In this document: positions 50,388-63,736 of the stretch, piece after piece | Layout of the letters: each line of letters opens with the position of its first letter | Position numbering within the stretch: the stretch's first letter is position 1 | Source: Osedax frankpressi | Lineage: Eukaryota; Annelida; Polychaeta; Sabellida; Siboglinidae | Length of the DNA: 64,000 nt | Assembly: GCA_964035775.1 (NCBI GenBank) | Contig: OZ038318.1 | Location: 9,728,563 to 9,792,562 of the forward strand | Direction of reading: 5' to 3' | Notes under the pieces: model-generated | The model's database searches: none | What the model was told of the DNA's origin: nothing | Seen by the model: the letters and a program-made list of their open reading frames with translations, nothing else | Made by a program: the position numbers and the translations under genes

Positions 50388-51690
50388 CAATATTGATATT
50401 TTTGTCAATGGATATTATAAAATCATTTAAAATAGTTTTGGAACTATTACTCATAGTATCATTTATTAACAACATTGTTAAACAATACTATAGGAGTATA
50501 TGAAATTTCACCATGATCAATATTGAAGCACTTCTAAACTCATTTAATGTTATTTAAGCCAATAACTTTATATTTTTATTTCATTTTAATTGTACTTTAA
50601 TGCATGTGCATTTAATATTTTTAATATGCATAATGTGCATTGTATATTAATAGCTAGAACTAGTAATATTATAACTATACAAATTTAAATTATTTAAATA
50701 AAACTTATAACCATTAATAATGAAATATGGAAAATTCATATTATAGTATAAATTTTATATACATTTATGTATAAATAATGTATTCTAATATATAAATTAT
50801 AATAATTATGATTTAGAATAATATTATCTCAAATTATAAAATTATAAAAATCTATCATAAAGTTTCGGAAATCACCGATAATGTAGGAGTGATTGACGAT
50901 ACATGTATATAGGTATTAGATCATTATTATACAGTAATATAACTTTTTTATAAAAGAAAAGTTGTATTTTAAATGGCTGATTATTTGCTTATATGACAAA
51001 TTACTAATTAAATCGATAATCACATTTAAAGAACAATATCATAGACATATCAATCGTAGACAAAACAATCAAATTCTACGATATCATTATTTTATCAGTC
51101 TTAATTTTGCAGATTAAATAACATAAAATATGTCCTTATCTTTTTACCGTAACAAAAGCATTCTCTAGATTATAGAGACTTTTTATTATTCAATGTGTCA
51201 TACTTATTGATTATTATTAAAATATTATACATATAATAAATACATTATATAGTTCAATAAATAAGATATAAAGACTCCAGTTTTAAAGAGATGGTGGTAT
51301 TGTCTTTCTAATCTTCCTCATAAAGATCTAAACTGTGAATTGCACTCTATGATAGTTTTTTATAAAATAACTTATGCTTGATAATTATTAATTATTATTT
51401 AGGCTTAAGTATTTAAGAACTCGTAAGTAGTTACGTATTATTAAGTATTTATACTATATTTCTTATACTAATCAGTTCATATGTGTGATATATGTTACAA
51501 TATATATTAAATATATATATATTTGTATATATATATATATTAAATACAATATTTAAGTTTGTCAAAATAACTATTATTTGACATACATAGTTGCTAAAAT
51601 AGTTATTGTAGTAAACCTCAGTATACAGTAGAGGTTACACAGATTTACATCATTGAACATGTGTTATACGGATAATAAACTTATATATAA
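47346..51690. other. AT-rich intergenic, nothing recognised
   Basis: More than 4 kb of simple AT-rich DNA. The 86-codon minus-strand frame at 49703-49963 is Asn/Ile/Lys/Tyr-rich and looks random. Confidence 0.6.
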
Positions 51691-51697
51691 AGAGAGT

Positions 51698-51930
51698 AAC
51701 TATAGTACTATAGTAACTATAGTAACTATACTAACTATAGTAACTATAGTAACTATACTAACTATACTAACTATAGTAACTATAGTAACTATAGTAACTA
51801 TAGTAACTATAGTAGCTATAGTAACTATACTAACTATAGTAACTATAGTAACTATAGTAACTATAGTAGCTATAGTAGCTATACTAACTATAGTAACTAT
51901 AGTAACTATAGTAACTATAGTAACTATGAC
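51698..51930. repeat. 9-bp TATAGTAAC array
   Basis: About 25 units with TATACTAAC and TATAGTAGC variants. The unit is a multiple of three, so both strands stay open (Thr-Ile-Val runs), an artefact. Confidence 0.95.
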
Positions 51931-52464
51931 ATACATTCACTATAGAAAACAATCCAAATCAATGTCGTTATAGTCTACGTTTCCAAATAACTTGAAGTTA
52001 AATTGACTGACTAACATTCAGTCTTTATTTACAAATGATTAAAAATCAATTGTCCCTTATTAATACCGATACTACACATTACCATGCCTGGATATGAGTT
52101 ATTAGCAGTACTTCACTACGTAGATACTATATGGCATATAATATATATATATTATATAATAGATACTAAATATTATAAAAGATATTTCATACTAATACTA
52201 TCTATGATATATCGTACTCCCAGGGTATTTGAGAAGTTAGGCAAATAAATTCGTAATATTATGTCTCTCCTTCTTTATTTATAAATTATAGTTTGTAACG
52301 TTAATATAAGTACGTAGTGATTTGTGTAACTGTTAATACGTGTGCCGTTATTAGCAGTGTTAAGTTCTTATTTGCAGGAATTACTTCCAGGTGATGTTTA
52401 CACCATAAACTGCGGTGTTTATTCACACTAGACAATATGCGCAATTTCAACTTAACACCGTAAA

Positions 52465-52650
52465 TACGGTGTACGGTGTACAGTGTACACCATGTACAGT
52501 GTACACCATGTACAGTGTACACCATGTACAGTGTACACCATGTACACTGTACACTATGTACACTGTACACTATGTACAGTGTACAGTGTACACTGTACAC
52601 CATGTACAGTGTACGTAGTGTACAATGTACACCATGTACAGTGTACACTA
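52465..52650. repeat. Palindrome-rich GTGTACA/CCATGTACA array
   Basis: About ten units built of TGTACA and GTGTACAC palindromes (for example TGTACAGTGTACACCATG). Open frames on both strands are artefacts. Confidence 0.92.
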
Positions 52651-53087
52651 TATACGATGGATAACTAGAATCTTGTTGCACGATATATCGACTACAAATA
52701 ACCAGATTACAAAATATATAAAATACTAACTTATTTATTCCGGAAATCAATTTTGACTAAATACAAATAAATATAAAAATATACACCGAATGTGTTCATG
52801 TATATGTTAAAAAACACGACTTCGATGTATATGTCCACTTTATATGAATTGATTATTTAGCAGGGCATGACGAACCCGTTGGTTTGTGTGGTTTAAATAA
52901 AATTAAAAAATAAAATGGTGCCTCACGAAGTAATAAACGTATAATAAAATGATAAATGGTACAACATTAAATAATTAAATGCATTCTTAAGAAATCATAA
53001 AAGAACTCGAGCACTCCGAAGCATTCGTTCGTCACCAGCCGTTGCCGGAGTGACTTTTAGGGAAGTCTACTTCCCTTTTTCCGAAGT

Positions 53088-54642
53088 CTACTTCTTCTCG
53101 AATAGTGAACCGAACATAACCCGCATCAGATCCAGGATGGTCAAGCAGGCCAAGTACGAATTGTGGATGCAATTCTGGTTATCTTTGCCTGCCAGTGGTC
53201 AATTATTATTAACCCATATAGTTAGTTAGTGGACATATTATATAATTAATTACAAGATATATTAAACACATGTAATTAGTTAGTAGGCATATTATAAATA
53301 TATAATGAATTATATGATCTATTAAATACATATAGTTAGATTCTGGAGAATGTACCAACAGAATATAAACATTATATTATTCGTATATAATGATATATAT
53401 ATCATTATATATATATAATAATTATCATTATAATATTGTGTTTTCGTGTAGTTATAGTAATATTATCGTTATAGTTATGGTTAATATTATTATATTAATA
53501 TTCATATATATTTATTAAAACTTTAAACATATACAGAATATATACCGCATATATCCTGCATATATCCTGCATATCGCACGCGTATCCGCGTACCAACCTA
53601 GAATTCGTGCGGACATCTCCCTCACGGTGAACTTTCTGCAACCGTTGTCTCTTGCGAAGGTCAACACGTTGGCGTTTTGCGAGAGGTCGAATCTCCTGCA
53701 TTGGTCGACGTCTATGCGAAGCGACCTTATCATGGTGTCGAGATCGTAGCCGATGATGAAGTGGTGGTTCTGAGTAGGGGGAGGGGAGGGGGCGGACGAT
53801 TAGGGGAAGCTACGGAGAGGGAATACAACGGAGCTGGTTATAAGATGGAAAGCGGAGAGATAGAACAATTCGATATTGGCTGAAGGTTCGGTGGATAGTG
53901 TACAAGCTATTTAATTAGATAAACGATTATTTCTATATAGCATCTATTAGTGTAGATGGTGGACTGTAAGTTATAAACAAAGTTAAGCAAGGTTAGAGGT
54001 TAAATCAATTAATTGAATTTGTATTGAATATAATTTGTATCGAAACTAATGTTAATCATGAATATTAAACATTATTAACATTCGTTGCAGCGACAACAAG
54101 GCAGTCTAACTTAGACATACTTCCAATAACCTAGAACATGGCAACATAGCCCGGGTTACTTATAATATAACTTATTCTCCCTTTTGACCTCCGACAAATC
54201 ACAGACTGATGACAATGGCCCATATTACTACGACCAGTACTAGTGGTGCCCGTTAACATCTGACTAATGCAAATGTGGTATTTGTTATTTCACCGGAAAA
54301 CTGAGATATATTGATGATAGTACCGCTGAACTCCGTGAACCGATCGATATAACCTTTGACCTCTTTCTAACCGATAGGATATCCACGACCTTTTGCCGAA
54401 TTAACGAGAAGTTAGGCGCCACGATGTGGTGTTTGAAGATCAACAGAGCCGGAGAGTGGAAATTGTGCAAACCCCTCCCGGGACTGCAGTAGGAGTCGAG
54501 TAGTTCGTTTCCATCTACGTCTAGTATTGTGATGCGACCTGGGAAGTAGTGAGGGGGCGTGGTTCAGTCGATGTAGTTTGGCAAGCGTGGCGTAGTAATA
54601 ATTATAAGAACTATAAGAACAATAGTATTATAGTATATTATT

Positions 54643-54689
<47 letters not shown>

Positions 54690-55537
54690 TATATATATAA
54701 AATAATTCTATGCAATACAACTTTTCATTAATCTAGAATACGATATGAACTGAAAATGAATAATAGACACCTTTCTAGATTAATAGTCTAACTTATAAAC
54801 AAATGTATAGATCAATAGTCTAATATATAGACTAATAGACGATTTATAGATTAATATTCTAATGTATAGACTAGCAGACTAATTAGAATAATATAAGCCT
54901 CTAACCTATGGACTGCACTTCTAATTTCTCATTTGGATCTAGCATCTCAACGTCTATGATTACAGCAGATATATGGGGTTTAGGAGAACAGGGGGAGGGT
55001 TCTAAAGGGTAACGCGATATTTGGGGCATTACTTGAGAATGTACACATTTGGAGGGAGACAACATGGCTGACGTCAATTGGGATATATTCATTGGGATAA
55101 ATACGTCGGTCGTTATTGGAGTGGATGTCACTTTGAAGGATACCGGTGTGGTTGACATGAATATGCCGGGGTTCACTGTGGAGCCAATAGGAGGCGCCAT
55201 TGGAGAGGTTGTAACTCCGCCGCCACAAGATATCATTGAAGGGGAGTTCGTGCGATCGTGCAGAATGTTTCTGACTTGAGCTGTATGTATGACAATGACA
55301 AATAAACACCAAATTTGCATTAAACGCGAATATGTATTATATAGTGGATATATATATGTATATAATATATATATACTATATATAAGAATTTGCAATGTAA
55401 AAAAATATGCGAATATAAGTAAAAATATATAATTTTTATAAATATATTTATTATAGTTATAATAACATAGTATAACATAGTAAAATTATATTAAATCTCA
55501 TTATAAACTAATAATCCATTTTGTATTATTAAATAAT

Positions 55538-55584
<47 letters not shown>

Positions 55585-57252
55585 TAATGAATATTTGTTG
55601 TGTTATATAAATATATATATTAGTATAGTAACTGTATGCAAATTCAGAATTACCTTCCATTTTAGACATATTTTGACTAAATTCCATGATGTTGATGTTT
55701 TAAATTCTAGAGAATTAATATTTTTAATATATTCTATATAATATTACTATAAATTAAATATATTTCAATTAAATATGTTATTCGTAATAGGTTATATAAG
55801 TAAAATAATAATATTACAGAGATTTATTATTAAATATAATATCTATATTAAATATTATTATTTATATATAGATAATATAAAATATTCTTAATTTTTTATA
55901 CTATAATTATAATGATACATTTTAAGCATTGTATGGATATTATTTGAATATAATTTATAAATTTATTTAAATAAATATGCACTACTAATTTATTAAAACT
56001 ATATCATAATATATTACAAAATTATGAATTCTACATAATATTAATAATATATAAGAACATATATGTTGATATATTGAATTAAAATAAAATGACTTTTTTA
56101 TAATTTCGAATAGAATATGAAAAAATTATTATTATTTTAAAATATTGTTAATAATTTTTTAATAATATTTATATATAATATTATAATGAAATTTAGGTAT
56201 CATTGTTTACCTTAAATATATAGTATATCGCCATGATATTATGTAATAATAATAAATTAATACGATATATAATTAGCAAATTTAAAAATAAATTTAATTT
56301 GTATACTCTTTACTTTAGGTGTTAATTTCTTAATTTCTTAATTTTCTTTAAGATTTTAATTTTAGATGAATATTGATATAATTTCTCCTGTAGTTACTAA
56401 AATTCATTATTTAATGATGTATTTATTTTAAATCTATAATACATGATATTATTAATAAAGATTAATTATAAATTATATTATTATAATATATTAAATATGG
56501 ATTTAATTTATATTTAAAAAATATCTCTTGTATTTGATATTAGTATATAATTTGACATTTTGATAAACTTACCTTATATGTTTTAATTAATTTTGTAATC
56601 ACTGTTTTTTGTTACACGAATATCAATTGTATATATAAAATACGTAAATATTACTTTATATTTATAATTCAAGAAAAATATATCCAATTATGAGCAATTG
56701 TTTATTTTTGTAGCATTATTATAGTGTAAATTAGTATTTATTTTTTACACAAAACCCCAAGATTACCAAATCTTGGCAAAAACTTAAATTGCAGACATAG
56801 ATACATGGATTTATCATTTTTTGTAAAATTGTAAACCTATGTATAGATATATGTATGCATGCATGGCTTTCTTTATATATAACCAAGCCTCTGATTGTGA
56901 CCATGATAATAATATATCATTAATATGATAATAATATATCATTAATATGATAATAATATATCATTAATATGATAATAATATATCATTAAATAAATATTCG
57001 TATTCCGATCAAATAATATTACTAATAGAATAATAAATATATGCATTCATTATCAATTAACCATTTATCACTATACTATTGATATGATTAATATCTATTC
57101 ATAGGCATGTATATAATTATTATATCATAACATATTGTAATGCTTATCTATTTATAACAATTTATAAAAGTTACTCAAATAAGATAATTAGACATAAATA
57201 AAAAAAAGTATGGTTGTACAACCTTCATTAGTAAAGGGATAATGTATACTTA

Positions 57253-57308
<56 letters not shown>

Positions 57309-57708
57309 TTTAGACATAGTATAAGTTATAACTATATTGAAGTCAAAATTAATTACCAAAATAATTACCTAGTATTTTAAGATATAATTAAAAAAAATAA
57401 AATATTCTTTACTTAAAAAAGGATTCATATAACCATTCTATATCTATACAAATATTATAATTATAAGTATACAAAGATAAATATATATATATATATATAA
57501 TATTTACCTAAACACATTCATAGTTATGATAGTTATCATATTTATATATATTATTTGTAATATATATTAAAAATAATATATATAAATATGATATATATAT
57601 ATATATATATATCAATTTTTTTAATATAATTATTTAAAAATAATTTTTAAGGTATGTATTTCAATAATAGATCCAGTGATCTTAAATATATTTATATTAG
57701 TCTTCATC

Positions 57709-57748
<40 letters not shown>

Positions 57749-59561
57749 TGGCAATATTTTAAATTAAATCGTTTAAATAAAATCGTACCACTCCTGGTAA
57801 TATCTTAAAATATATTAAGATATATTAAAAAACAAGAAAAGTAGAATATTATAATCCGAACCATCATTCTTGTTTCTTTAATGTAAAATTACATTATATA
57901 ATAATAAGCATAACTAAAGATGTATAATTATAATTATTAAACATAATTATTATATTACATTTTTTCTTATACATCCATATGAATGTATACGATAACTGTA
58001 ATTCTGAACTAACATAACATGCAATGTGGATTAAATAATTAATGATTAAATAATTTATTAATTAAACTAATTTATTGCAAAATATCAATTTTCACTTAAA
58101 ATCGCATAATATTTCTATAGTGGATATGTAAATGAAAAATCATAATGAAGCATTTAAATTAAGATATTCTTCTAATGGGAATATAATTTGATATTACAAT
58201 ATATAGAAATTGATATAGTCATTGCTTCCAAATACGTAATCAAGTATACTCTAATGCATATACATGATTATATACCAGCATAATATATGATATTTATATC
58301 TTATACTTGATTGTAAAACGCAAATGTGTTTCTTTAAAAATGATAAAATGTACACGCGCTATTTGTATTATATTATTAATATAATAGTGTAAATCTAGAT
58401 TTGTCTCTAATAAATATTATATTATTAATATAATAGTGTAAATCTAGATTTGTCTCTAATAAATATTATATTATTAATATAATAGTGTAAATCTAGATTT
58501 GTCTCTAATAAATATTATATTATTAATATAATAGTGTAAATCTAGATTTGTCTCTAATAAATATTATATTATTAATATAATAGTGTAAATCTAGATTTGT
58601 CTCTAATAAATATTATATTATTAATATAATAGTGTAAATCTAGATTTGTCTCTAATAAATATTATATTATTAATATAATAGTGTAAATCTAGATTTGTCT
58701 CTAATAAATATTATATTATTAATATAATAGTGTAAATCTAGATTTGTCTCTAATAAATATTATATTATTAATATAATAGTGTAAATCTAGATTTGTCTCT
58801 AATAAATATTATATTATTAATATAATAGTGTAAATCTAGATTTGTCTCTAATAAATATTATATTATTAATATAATAGTGTAAATCTAGTTTTGTCTCTAA
58901 TAAATATTATATTATTAATATAATAGTGTAAATCTAGATTTGTCTCTAATAAATATTATATTATTAATATAATAGTGTAAATCTAGATTTGTCTCTAATA
59001 AATATTATATTATTAATATAATAGTGTAAATCTTGATTTGTCTGTAATAAATATTATATTATTAATATAATAATGTAAATCTAGATTTGTCTCTAATAAA
59101 TATTATATTATTAATATAATGGTGTAAATCTAGATTTGTCTATAATACATATTATATTATTAATATAATAGTGTAAATCTAGATTTGTCTCTAATAAATA
59201 TTATATTATTAATATAATTGTGTAAATCTAGATTTGTCTCTAATAAATATTATATTATTAATATAATAGTGTAAATCTAGATTTGTCTCTAATAAATATT
59301 ATATTATTAATATAATAGTGTAAATCTAGATTTGTCTCTAATAAATATATTATAGTCGGTATTTAACTTTTTTTATATTTGAATATACCTAATATGATTA
59401 ATTATACTAGGATGTTGATATAATAAATATGTAGTTAACTACGTTATTAACCACGTTATTACCTATAGGGATGCTTATGTTATACCATTTGACCACTCAC
59501 CTTGACTACGACCCAACCTCGGCCTGACCTCAGTTATCAAACTTTCACTGTTGATAATATC
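53088..59561 (-). CDS. REXO-type DEDDh exonuclease homologue, probably catalytically dead
   Basis: Minus-strand exons: 59561-59501 (likely), 55280-54906, 54538-54372, 53769-53598, 53188-53088; 876 nt with matching phases, stop TAG at 53090-53088. The N-terminal half is Pro/Ser/Thr-rich and low complexity. The exonuclease fold then follows: ExoI AVIIDVEML with the D-x-E pair intact, RITILDVDGNELLDSYCSPG, ExoII NHHFIIGYDLDTMIRSLRI, then FDLSQNANVLTFARDN, KFTVREMSARILGKD and ExoIII IHNSYLACLTILDLM. Compared with REXO1/REXO4/ISG20-type GHxLxxDLxAL and HxSxxDA, the ExoII Asp is Met, the preceding GH is GY, and the ExoIII Asp is Ala; the ExoIII His remains. Two of the four metal-binding acidic residues are therefore gone, suggesting a pseudo-nuclease or RNA-binding role. 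Further 5' exons probably exist; no certain start codon is seen. Confidence 0.85.
53204..53345. repeat. ~65-bp imperfect tandem duplication (intron of REXO-type gene)
   Basis: GTTAGTTAGTGGACATATTA at 53221 recurs as TTAGTTAGTAGGCATATTA at 53276 and weakly at 53330. It lies just upstream of the last exon. Confidence 0.6.
55281..59500. other. Long AT-rich intron of the REXO-type gene
   Basis: A 4.2-kb interval between the inferred exons, with TA runs, a short array of ATAATAATATATCATTA at about 56905-56990, and the 49-bp array near its 5' end. No coding segment recognised. Confidence 0.5.
58365..59347. repeat. Homogeneous 49-bp array
   Basis: About 20 copies of a 49-bp unit containing AGTGTAAATCTAGATTTGTC and ATTATATTATTAATATAATA (an imperfect palindrome). 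Copies 1-11 are practically identical; a few substitutions appear near 58888, 59033 and 59120-59150. Confidence 0.97.
59501..59561 (-). CDS. Probable upstream exon of the REXO-type gene
   Basis: A 61-nt open segment reads DIINSESLITEVRPRLGRSQ plus one base. It ends in the only fully canonical donor of this gene (AAG, then GTGAGT) and is preceded by atag. Its phase-1 end fits the CT that opens the 55280 exon, giving Ala. It is GC-richer than its surroundings. No homology supports it, so it rests on splice sites and phase. Confidence 0.5.
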
Positions 59562-59706
59562 CTATCTATAATAAATTGATATCCATTAAATAAGCCACCC
59601 TTTATAAGGTAAACATAAGATATTTTACTTATCTTATCTATTTAGGATTACATTAACGTGAGCAATATATTAATTTGCTAATTAGTTGTTTAAAACTAGT
59701 ATATAT

Positions 59707-59752
<46 letters not shown>

Positions 59753-59815
59753 TAATATATTTATATATGTTTATATATATATATATATATATATGTAAAT
59801 ATAATATATATATAC

Positions 59816-59852
<37 letters not shown>

Positions 59853-60128
59853 CAATATATAATGTATATAATGTATAAATCGTTTAACAAATATATGAGA
59901 AATGCCACAATGACTTCAGAAAACGCTTCATCTCACATTCTCACATTCTCACATATATGCCATCACAATATAATTCCAGGGTCTGATAATTTAGGTTATA
60001 ACCTACAGGTATACGTTATAGCGGACATAATTTGTAATTTGTGAATAGTGTTATGACCAAATGTTACCTTACATAATGCTTTAACATAACCAAATTTAAT
60101 TTTATAAATTCCTATGTATTAGAAAGGT

Positions 60129-60159
<31 letters not shown>

Positions 60160-61527
60160 GATATAGGTTATCCTATATATCATTGTAATATGGATATATC
60201 ATTGTAAAATGCTAAAAAAAAAGTTTTCATATTTTAAGATATATTCAACACTCTAAATATCCAATGTTTCTAATATAATTATCGTATTTATCATAAATTA
60301 TGAATTTTTATTTCAATTATTTTATATAAAAAATAAATTTTAAATCCGATTTTTAACTAGTCAATAAATATTTTAAAAAGAAAATTAAATATTGATTATA
60401 GTTTTTAATGATATTTAATTAAATAACTAGATTAAATTTACAAATAGAAAACCTTTAGTTTTGTATACCTAATGAATCATCTGATTATATTAATATGCAT
60501 ACATGAATCAATGGTAAAAGCATTCGATATAATCACAAATGAAACCGGTTAGTATATACCAATTCCTATTTATAAACAAACATTTCGTAAGTTGATACCT
60601 ATTTCCCCAAAATTTGAAAAATTAACAGTATTCAATGTCGTTAATTAATAACTTATTACTGTATATTAGTATATATTTCAAGACAATTAAAATTATATTT
60701 TGTATACACGATCTATAACAATTAAGCTATTTTATGAGAAATAACAAAAATTGAAACTGACGTGAAAATCTCCAGGTTTTCAGAATTATTTGTGTTTCTA
60801 TTTAAGTATAACTTTGTATCCTTATCGTCATATTCAATAAAGACAACCGAGTATATCATATTGCTATACTCATATTGCTATACTATGCTCCGCTAGTCGT
60901 TAACTGTATATTGCGATTACTAATAAGTAATGTGACCAATGTAAATAAACATATAGCGTAAGAGGTTAATAGTTACTTTAAAACAAGATGTAGTACTTAA
61001 TATAGAGGGTACAGAAAATATAGCTGGCCAAGAGAAGTAGAAGTTATGCTATATCATAATATACCGATAGAACATAAAATATCGTTTAATACGACAAATA
61101 TGTATGCGATATAAAACTTGAATTCCTTCGTATGAATTGTAGAATGCGTGACATGACAGACATTCCATATAATTATCCTATACGCAATACAATTGTTACG
61201 TTTTATGTAATTTCATATCTATTTTTATTAATCAATCGCTATTTTATAATTTCACAAATTTCTTACCATATCTAATTATTCATTCTTTTTATTATGACAT
61301 AAATTGTAATGTAATGCTATTTACGTTTAAGATAAGTTATATGTATGTTTATCAAATGATTAGAAAGCATAAACATACAATAATATACTTCTAAATGCAA
61401 TGCTCGATTAATAATGTTATATTATAATTTTAATAAAACTGTAAATTTAAAAATATTCAACATTATGTTATATATTACTTCCACGGCTCGATATATACAT
61501 TGTTATATATTTATAATGTAACGTTTA
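59562..61527. other. AT-rich intergenic with long TA tracts
   Basis: TA tracts at 59712-59850 and 60130-60165. The 60-codon frame at 59862 has no recognisable features. Nothing else supported. Confidence 0.5.
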
Positions 61528-62552
61528 CCAAGAAACCATCCAGGTCTGTTTTGTTTTTTTGATATAATACAATATTTTTTTGTAATAATTACAATATTGA
61601 AATATATTTACATTAAAAATATATTAGGTTTATTTTTTATTTTGAATAATTATATAAGATTGTATAATAGTTACATCATCTGGTACATGATATTACAAAA
61701 TTACAATTTTAATAAAATATATGTAATTATATAATACTTCCTGTGCGATATGTGATGCGGATGCGATAGCTATTTGACGATGAGTGCGGTAAAAAGTGCG
61801 AGTACTGGTGCGACTGTATACAGTCTATAGAGGGGTTTTAATAATATTAACAAGCTATTTTCTCTTATTATATTTGTTATTTTTATATGAAGTCACTTTA
61901 ATACATATGAGTATCTTATAAGGTATCTTATAAGGTATCTTATAAGGTATCTTATAAGGTATCTTATAAGGTATCTTATAAGGTATCTTATAAGGTATCT
62001 TATAAGGTATCTTATAAGGTATCTTATAAGGTATCTTATAAGGTATCTTATAAGGTATCTTATAAGGTATCTTATAAGGTATCTTATAAGGTATCTTATA
62101 AGGTATCTTATAAGGTATCTTATAAGGTATCTTATAAGGTATCTTATAAGGTATCTTATAAGGTATCTTATAAGGTATCTTATAAGGTATCTTATAAGGT
62201 ATCTTATAAGGTATCTTATAAGGTATCTTATAAGGTATCTTATAAGGTATCTTATAAGGTATCTTATAAGGTATCTTATAAGGTATCTTATAAGGTATCT
62301 TATAAGGTATCTTATAAGGTATCTTATAAGGTATCTTATAAGGTATCTTATAAGGTATCTTATAAGGTATCTTATAAGGTATCTTATAAGGTATCTTATA
62401 AGGTATCTTATAAGGTATCTTATAAGGTATACAAAGTAAACAGGATGACTTAATAGTTTCGTGAAATCCTTTAATGTGTCCACAAAAATAAAAAATAATG
62501 TAAAAGAAATTATGGAATGCAAAAAATTAAATTACCTGGAATATTTGCTGGG
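61528..62552. mobile_element. Inverted-repeat element copy D, enlarged by a 12-bp array
   Basis: The left end CCAAGAAACCATCCAGGTCT pairs with the right end, whose reverse complement reads CCCAGCAAATATTCCAGGTA and continues ATTTAATTTTTTGCATTCC, the family's inner terminal repeat. It shares TTATATAAGATTGTATAATA with copy B. Most of its extra length is the array at 61911-62430. Confidence 0.55.
61911..62430. repeat. Perfect 12-bp ATAAGGTATCTT array
   Basis: About 43 copies with no variant that I can see. Unit length divisible by three gives a Tyr-Leu-Ile-Arg frame on the minus strand, an artefact. Each unit junction contains the palindrome CTTATAAG. Confidence 0.97.
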
Positions 62553-62564
62553 TATACTCTATAG

Positions 62565-62632
<68 letters not shown>

Positions 62633-62639
62633 TAACTAG

Positions 62640-63520
62640 TCAATTTAACTGAATTTCAAAAGAGCAAAAAGGATTCATTCCTGGAATGCACGTAATTTAA
62701 CAATATACCTTCCTTCTTGAAAGCGTTATCCAGGATGCCAAAAGACTTAATAGAGATCTATCAATTACGTGGAAAGATTTAACTACGGCATTAGGGACGA
62801 TAAGTCATGTCTAACATTTTCATCTATTTGATACTTTATCACCTTTTGAGGAAAATCGAGGAGTTCGAGGATATAGCTCGAAAGGATATAATATCAAAAC
62901 CTCAAATCCAATGATTCAGAATTCCAATGATTCGGAATTAAAAGCCGAAACAGGTATTCAAATGCAAAATACTTTGAATTCTATGGTTGCGATTCAACCC
63001 TACAAATGTTCCAGTATTTCCCCTGCAAAAGAAAAACACGACATAAATGAATTGTCTATCAACTGAATACCGATAAAGTCACTAGAGGAAAAAGAAATTG
63101 AGAAATATGTAGGTATTCCTAAAAGAGCTACAATTCTGTTCATTATTCTCAACTTTACATCTCCAATTGGAAAATCTAGACGATTGATTAATGACTCTTT
63201 AGGAAAAATTGAATGAATTATAAGCTAATTGACGCCATTACTTCATACGATCTAACCTCCGAACGAATTGCAAATTGATCATTAGAAGAAGTTTGTGTTC
63301 CTATGAATTATTATACTCTCCTGATACATGTGACCTTTCATATGTGGTCAAGCCATAGAAAAGCTTAGTTGATAAGCTGACTGTTTAATAGTAACGTGAA
63401 GTTATAGGTTATACCATCAACTAATATCAACAAGCATTACGAAATACCAAATTCGAGAATCTATTGAATCGGTTCTGGGTCGAAATGATATTTTATTAAG
63501 CGATTTACTCTAAGGAATGA
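62640..63520 (+). mobile_element. Decayed non-LTR retrotransposon (LINE) reverse transcriptase fragment
   Basis: Plus-strand pieces in shifting frames match the LINE RT domain: EQKGFIPG near 62662, then FLLESVIQDAKRLNRDLSIT and WKDLTTALGTISH (about 62708-62812), then IQPYKCSSISPAKEKHD and YVGIPK (about 62995-63125), and a GKSRRLINDSLGKI block after it. Order and spacing are those of the RT fingers, palm and thumb. Several stops and frame changes show that it is long dead. No 5' or 3' end is visible. Confidence 0.75.
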
Positions 63521-63528
63521 AGAATGGC

Positions 63529-63585
<57 letters not shown>

Positions 63586-63736
63586 CTAGGTAAATAATGC
63601 TTTAAATAATTGTAGGCGCTAGACTGAAGATCAATATCGATATATCAAATTAGAATACAAATTATCTTATCATTGAAGATATATATCGTTTTCTAGTCTA
63701 TAAGCCTTTTATACAAACTATATTCTCTCTAATTCA

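Noticed and set aside
51653-51973. Thr-Ile-Val repeat protein on either strand (antifreeze-like)
   Set aside because: Artefact of a 9-bp TATAGTAAC array; open on both strands, no splice or start support.
52415-52668. Cys/Tyr/Val/His-rich small proteins
   Set aside because: Translation of a palindromic TGTACA array in all frames.
55049-55279. Plus-strand 76-codon frame
   Set aside because: Antisense shadow of the REXO-type gene exon (55280-54906), whose minus-strand frame continues into the exonuclease motifs.
61893-62522. Tyr-Leu-Ile-Arg repeat protein on the minus strand
   Set aside because: Direct translation of a perfect 12-bp array; no start context or homology.
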